The notes below the pieces were generated by a model that ran no database searches, was not told where the DNA came from, and saw nothing but the letters and a program-made list of their open reading frames with translations. Positions 59,891 through 64,000 of a stretch of DNA of 64,000 bases are shown one piece after another (positions within the stretch are counted from its first letter, which is position 1; each line of letters starts with the position of its first letter). The position numbers and the translations under genes are program-made. The stretch spans positions 41,392 to 105,391 of the forward strand of contig DATAYY010000154.1 in NCBI GenBank assembly GCA_036272325.1. Reading direction: 5' to 3'. The stretch is from Schlegelella_A sp036272325. GTDB lineage: Bacteria; Pseudomonadota; Gammaproteobacteria; Burkholderiales; Burkholderiaceae_C.

Positions 59891-60901
59891 ATGGCCGCGC
59901 CGCGCCACTCGCTTCGATCGCCGCGCCGGCAGCGCGGCATGACGCTGGTCGAGCTGATGGTCGGCCTGACCCTCGGCCTGGTCGTCGTCTCCTCGCTCCT
60001 CCTCGTCCTCGCGCACGCGTCGACGCGCGGCCAGGACCTGCAGCGCACGCAGATCCAGATCGAGAACGGCCGCTACGTCGCCGAGCTCTTTCGCGAGGAT
60101 TTCCGCATGGCCGGATTCTTCGGCGAGACCTCGGTCGCGGGCGCGCTCTACACCCAGCCCGATCCCTGCAGCACCGCGCCGGTCGGCTGGAATGGCGCGC
60201 CGCTGACGTTCCCGGCCGCGGTCCAGGGCTACGGCGCTGGCGATGTCCTGGCATGCCTTGCCAATCGACGGGCGGGAACCGACGCGATCGTGATCCGCCA
60301 TGTCAGCGTCGACGCGACCGACCCGGCGACGATCGCGGTCGGCAATAGCCAGTTCTACGTGCAGTATTCGTACTGCGTCGGCGATGTCGCATCGCCCCGC
60401 CTCGTCTTTTCCACCGACCACACCGCATTCACCTTGCGCAACCGCGCGTGCACCGGTGTCAACCTCGTCCGCGCGTACGTCTCCCGGATCTACTACGTCG
60501 CCGACTGCAACCGTTGCGGCGTCGGCGGCGACACCACGCCGACGCTGAAGCGCGTCGACCTGGTCGGCAACCAGCTGGTCACGACACCGCTCGCCGAAGG
60601 CATCGAGCTGCTTCGCTTCGAGTACGGCTTCGACGTCGACGGCGACGGCGCGCCCGACACCTACCTGACCGCGCTCGGCGCGCTCGGCCCGACCTCGTCG
60701 TGGTCGAACGTGGTCGCGCTCAAGGCGCACTTCATCACCCGCTCGCTCGACCATGCGCTCGGCGACAACCTCGCCGTCGCGCAGGACTTCCAGCTCGGCG
60801 GCATCGGCGTCGTCACGACGGCGTACGACGGCTATACCCGCAAGGCCTACAGCAGCGCCATCCGGCTCGTCAACCCGAGCGCGGCGAGGGAGTCGCAATG
60901 A
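59891..60901 (+). CDS. pilW: minor pilin PilW
   Basis: A 336-residue prepilin. The leader ends QRG before MTLVELMVGLTLGLVVVSSLLLVL, with Glu5 at residue 21. The large C-terminal domain contains GRYVAELFREDFRMAGFFG, a conserved PilW feature, a CNRCG pair, and FDVDGDGAPDTYLTALGAL. The latter holds an acidic DVDGDGAPD stretch that could bind calcium. Overlaps pilX by four bases (ATGA). Confidence 0.92.
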   Translation: MAAPRHSLRSPRRQRGMTLVELMVGLTLGLVVVSSLLLVLAHASTRGQDLQRTQIQIENGRYVAELFREDFRMAGFFGETSVAGALYTQPDPCSTAPVGWNGAPLTFPAAVQGYGAGDVLACLANRRAGTDAIVIRHVSVDATDPATIAVGNSQFYVQYSYCVGDVASPRLVFSTDHTAFTLRNRACTGVNLVRAYVSRIYYVADCNRCGVGGDTTPTLKRVDLVGNQLVTTPLAEGIELLRFEYGFDVDGDGAPDTYLTALGALGPTSSWSNVVALKAHFITRSLDHALGDNLAVAQDFQLGGIGVVTTAYDGYTRKAYSSAIRLVNPSAARESQ

Positions 60902-61464
60902 GGCCCGCGCAACGGCGCACGCAGCGCGGCGCGACGCTGATCATTGCCCTGATCATGCTGGTGGCGCTCGCGATGCTGAGCGCCTGGGCCTTCAACGGCA
61001 GCCAGATGAATCAGCGCGTGGTCGGCAACAGCCAGGCACGCCAGGAGGTCGTCGGTGCGGCGCAGGCGGCGATCGAGCTGACGATCAGCTCGCAGCTGTT
61101 CGCCGCCGATCCGGTCGCGGTCGCCGCGTCGGCGATCCCGATCGACGTCGACGGCGACTCCGTCCCTGACTACCAGGTGCAGCTGTCGCCGCCGCCGTCG
61201 TGCTACCGCGTGCGCGTCCTCAAGGTCAACGAGCTCGACCCGACCAATGCGGGCGATCGCGCCTGCCTCGGTTCGAGCGCGTCGCCGAATCCCGGGATCG
61301 AGACCGCCGGCGCGACGCCGACGACCGGCGACTCGCTGTGCGCCGACAGCGAATGGAACCTGCGCGCCGTCGTCAACGACCCGCGCACGAACGCCACCGC
61401 CGCCGTCAACCAGGGCGTGTCCATCCGCACCTTGTCGACCGATACCGCGAACGCGTGCCCCTGA
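60898..61464 (+). CDS. pilX: minor pilin PilX
   Basis: A 188-residue prepilin. The leader MRPAQRRTQRG is followed by ATLIIALIMLVALAMLSAWAFNGSQMNQ. The residue at mature position 5 is Ile rather than Glu, as is common in PilX, where this affects partner choice in the assembly complex. The later VDVDGDSVPDYQVQ-like stretch (IDVDGDSVPDYQVQ) is acidic. It overlaps pilW and leads into pilY1 after 17 bp. Confidence 0.9.
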   Translation: MRPAQRRTQRGATLIIALIMLVALAMLSAWAFNGSQMNQRVVGNSQARQEVVGAAQAAIELTISSQLFAADPVAVAASAIPIDVDGDSVPDYQVQLSPPPSCYRVRVLKVNELDPTNAGDRACLGSSASPNPGIETAGATPTTGDSLCADSEWNLRAVVNDPRTNATAAVNQGVSIRTLSTDTANACP

Positions 61465-61481
61465 ATCTAGTGGAGATCGTC

Positions 61482-64000
61482 ATGACCATGAATCCCCATC
61501 GATCGAGACTGCGCCGCCTGTCGTTCGGCGCGCTGCTGTGCCTGCTGCTCGCGCCGGCCGTCGGCGAGGACATCGACATCTACGGCGAACCGAACAGCAA
61601 CACCGACCGGCCGAACGTTCTGTTGATTCTCGACAGCTCGGCGAACTGGTCGAGCAGCATCCCGGCGCCCAACTGCTTCTTCAAGGACAACGGCGTCGTC
61701 ACGACCAACGGCCCGAAGGCGTCGAACCCTGGCAAGGAGCAGGGCACGAAGATGGCGATCGAGAAGTGCGCCCTCTACAACGTCGTCGACGGGCTGCCGG
61801 TCGACTCGACCCAGGACGCCAACCACGACGCGCTCTTCAACGTCGGCATCATGCTGCTCAACGAATCGCCGAACAACGGCGCCTACCCGCGCAAGGCGTT
61901 CACGGCGCTGACGACGAACAACAAGGCGGCGCTGAAGACGCTGATCTCGAACCTGACGATCGGTGGCGACAAGGGTTCGAACGCCGACTTCGCGAGGTCG
62001 ATGTACGAGGCGTATCTCTACTTCATGGGGTTGGCGCCGTACCAGGGCGCGCTCGCACCCAAGCGCGACACCACGGCGTTCAACGGCAATCACTACGCGA
62101 GCCCCGCGGGAGCGTCGTGCGCGCGCAACTACCTGATCTTCATCGCCAACGGCTCTCCCCAGCCGTCGGAGAACAACGACGCCCTGGCGCGGCTCGCAGC
62201 CGTCGGCGGCAACACGTCGCAGATCTCGTATCCGACGTCGGTTGTCAGCAGCGCCGACCAGAAGAACTGGTCCGACGAGTGGGCCCGCTTCATGCGCGGC
62301 GTCGACGTCAGCAGCAGCAACGGTACGCAAGGAATCGTCACCCACACGATCGCGGTGACCGGCGCGTCGAGCGACGGCCTCTACCCGAATTTCATGCAGG
62401 CGATCGCCAACCAGGGCGGCGGCACCTTCCATTCGGCGGGCGACGCCGACACGCTGGTCAAGGCGCTGCTCCAGATCTTCTACGAAATTCAGGCAGTCAA
62501 CAGCGTGTTCGCGGCGGCGAGTCTGCCGGTCTCGGTGAACGCCCGCGGCACGTACCTGAACCAGGTCTACATGGGGATGTTCCGCCCCGACGGCGACGGC
62601 AATCCGCGCTGGCGCGGCAACCTCAAGCAGTACATGTTCGGCCTCGACGCGGTCGGCAACCTGAGCCTCGTTGACGCGACCGGAACGTCCGCGATCAGCG
62701 CGTCGACCGGCTTTATCAGCCCGAGCGCGGTGTCGTTCTGGACCAGCCCGAGCACGTTCTGGAGCAACCAGCTGCTCGGCACGCCGCCGACGGCGAGCGA
62801 CTCGCCCGACGGCGAAGCCGTCGAGAAAGGCGCCGCCGCGCAGGGCCTCCGCACGACCTACGTGACGAACCAGACGTCGCGCGGTGTCCTCACTTGCATC
62901 GGCTGTTCTGCCAATACCGCGCTCGGCACGACCAACGCGACGCGCTTCATCGACGCCAACAGCGCCATCACCGCGGCGGCGCTCGGCGTCTCCTTGGCAA
63001 CCGATCGCACGACGCTGATCAACTGGGTGCGCGGCACCGACAACGCGGGCGACGAGCTCGGCCCGACGACGACCCCGGCAACGACGGTGCGGCCGTCGGT
63101 GCACGGCGACGTCCTCCACTCGCGGCCGGCGGTGGTGAACTACGGCGGCACGACCGGCGTCGTCGTCTTCTATGGCGGCAACGACGGCATGCTGCACGCG
63201 ATCAACGGCAACCAGACGGGGACCGGTGCCGGCAACGAGCTCTGGAGCTACATCCCCGAGGAGCTGTACGGCAAGCTGAACCGGCTGCGCATCAACAGCC
63301 CCAAGGTGCTCATGCCGAGCACGCCCCTGGGCCTCGGCGCGACGCGGCGCGACTACTTCGTCGACGGCCCGATCGGCGTCTACGAGAAGTTGGCCGCCGA
63401 CAGCAGCGTCCAGCAGGTCATCATCTACGTCGCGATGCGGCGCGGCGGCCGCATGCTCTACGCGTTCGACGTCACGACGCCGAGCTCGCCGACGCTGCTC
63501 TGGAGGAAGACCAACGCCGACTTCTCGCAGCTCGGGCAGACCTGGTCAGAGCCTCGGATCGCCCGCATCCGCGGCAATGCGAACCCGGTCCTCGTCTTCG
63601 GCGGCGGCTACGACGCCACCGCCGAGGACGCGTCGCCTGCCGGCACGACGACGATGGGCAACGCGATCTTCGTCCTCGACGGCATCAGCGGCAACCTGCT
63701 GAGGAGGTTCGACGTCACGCGCAGCGTGCCGGCCGACGTCGCCCTCGTCGACAGCGACTTCGACGGCTACATCGATCGCGCGTACGCGGTCGACCTGAGT
63801 GGCTCGGTGTACCGGATCGACTTCGAACCCAATTTGACGAACGGGCCGTCCGACTGGACGATCTACAGACTCGCCGATCTCTCCGGCGGAACCACGACAG
63901 GACGCAAATTCTTCTTCGGTCCCGACGTCGTCGTGACGCGCGCGTTCACGGCACTGATGCTCGGCTCGGGCGATCGCGAAAAGCCGCTGCTGGCGACGAC
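61482..64000 (+). CDS. pilY1: type IV pilus tip adhesin/assembly protein PilY1 (partial, runs off the window)
   Basis: At least 839 residues. It has a signal peptide (LRRLSFGALLCLLLAPAVG), then a von Willebrand factor A-like domain (from NVLLILDSSANWSS, metal-site Asp51; the DxSxS pattern is incomplete, with Asn in the last position). The C-terminal part is a beta-propeller: GGNDGMLHAINGN, RRGGRMLYAFDVTTP and SGSVYRIDFEP are blade repeats. A calcium loop DSDFDGYID lies at residues 757-765, matching the regulatory site of Pseudomonas PilY1. An ATG at 61482 follows GGAG; ATG 61488 or GTG 61470 are alternatives. The rest of the propeller lies beyond 64000. Confidence 0.92.
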   Translation, partial: MTMNPHRSRLRRLSFGALLCLLLAPAVGEDIDIYGEPNSNTDRPNVLLILDSSANWSSSIPAPNCFFKDNGVVTTNGPKASNPGKEQGTKMAIEKCALYNVVDGLPVDSTQDANHDALFNVGIMLLNESPNNGAYPRKAFTALTTNNKAALKTLISNLTIGGDKGSNADFARSMYEAYLYFMGLAPYQGALAPKRDTTAFNGNHYASPAGASCARNYLIFIANGSPQPSENNDALARLAAVGGNTSQISYPTSVVSSADQKNWSDEWARFMRGVDVSSSNGTQGIVTHTIAVTGASSDGLYPNFMQAIANQGGGTFHSAGDADTLVKALLQIFYEIQAVNSVFAAASLPVSVNARGTYLNQVYMGMFRPDGDGNPRWRGNLKQYMFGLDAVGNLSLVDATGTSAISASTGFISPSAVSFWTSPSTFWSNQLLGTPPTASDSPDGEAVEKGAAAQGLRTTYVTNQTSRGVLTCIGCSANTALGTTNATRFIDANSAITAAALGVSLATDRTTLINWVRGTDNAGDELGPTTTPATTVRPSVHGDVLHSRPAVVNYGGTTGVVVFYGGNDGMLHAINGNQTGTGAGNELWSYIPEELYGKLNRLRINSPKVLMPSTPLGLGATRRDYFVDGPIGVYEKLAADSSVQQVIIYVAMRRGGRMLYAFDVTTPSSPTLLWRKTNADFSQLGQTWSEPRIARIRGNANPVLVFGGGYDATAEDASPAGTTTMGNAIFVLDGISGNLLRRFDVTRSVPADVALVDSDFDGYIDRAYAVDLSGSVYRIDFEPNLTNGPSDWTIYRLADLSGGTTTGRKFFFGPDVVVTRAFTALMLGSGDREKPLLAT

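Noticed and set aside
61467..63197. 576-codon minus-strand open frame under pilY1
   Set aside because: It is antisense to a clear PilY1 with VWA and propeller repeats. Its Arg/Val/Asp-rich composition is the usual GC-rich shadow.

Overview
The window is a very GC-rich, gene-dense stretch of chromosome. Gene content and order point to a betaproteobacterium close to Burkholderiales: an ibaG-murA-hisGDCBHAF block, rsmD-coaD-ferredoxin, the pth-rplY-prs-tRNA-Gln-ispE-lolB-TPR block divergent from mutM-dynamin-mutY, nadK-recN-rapZ divergent from hrcA, and a fimT-pilV-pilW-pilX-pilY1 minor pilin set. The genus cannot be named from this sequence. I see no CRISPR array, insertion sequence or prophage.

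Layout. 0-5 kb: a wax ester synthase/DGAT-type acyltransferase, the decayed remains of a PEP-CTERM protein gene, and an acyl-CoA operon (class III CoA-transferase plus two crotonases). 5-8.6 kb: a probable zinc-uptake operon (small Cys/His secreted protein, outer-membrane barrel protein, ZnuA-like binding protein, ZnuB-like permease) without its ATPase. 9.2-12.8 kb: branched-chain 2-oxoacid dehydrogenase E1alpha, E1beta and E2, without E3. 12.7-17.8 kb: methyltransferase, DUF2917 protein, carboxymuconolactone decarboxylase-like protein, PBP4-type carboxypeptidase, TPR protein and TetR regulator.

17.8-31.7 kb: an ABC-2 exporter pair, an IlvD/DapA-like sugar-acid dehydratase pair that looks inserted, then ibaG, murA, seven tightly coupled his genes, rsmD, coaD and a ferredoxin. 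31.7-38.1 kb (minus strand): TPR protein, lolB, ispE, tRNA-Gln, prs, rplY with a clear terminator, pth, and a small secreted-protein gene cut by an in-frame amber codon. 38.2-47.6 kb: mutM, a dynamin-like GTPase and mutY; LON-domain protein, rapZ, recN and nadK on the other strand; then hrcA and a CAT-anticodon tRNA.

47.7-58.3 kb is accessory in character and starts right after that tRNA. It holds an intact PEP-CTERM protein, a coupled DUF3300-DUF2950 pair, small unknown genes, a cluster of DnaA-box-like 9-mers, and a minus-strand group that looks like a phosphate-starvation locus: a PhnZ-type HD protein, a broken phnC, a PlcP-like metallophosphoesterase, an Agt-like glycosyltransferase and a CorA/ZntB-type transporter, with 11-nt-phased GTCA repeats in front of two of these genes. 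A DegP-like protease follows. 58.4-64 kb is the type IV pilus minor pilin operon, running off the right edge inside pilY1.

Start sites were chosen by family length, ribosome-binding sites and overlaps. All functional calls rest on motif recognition by eye, without database searches.
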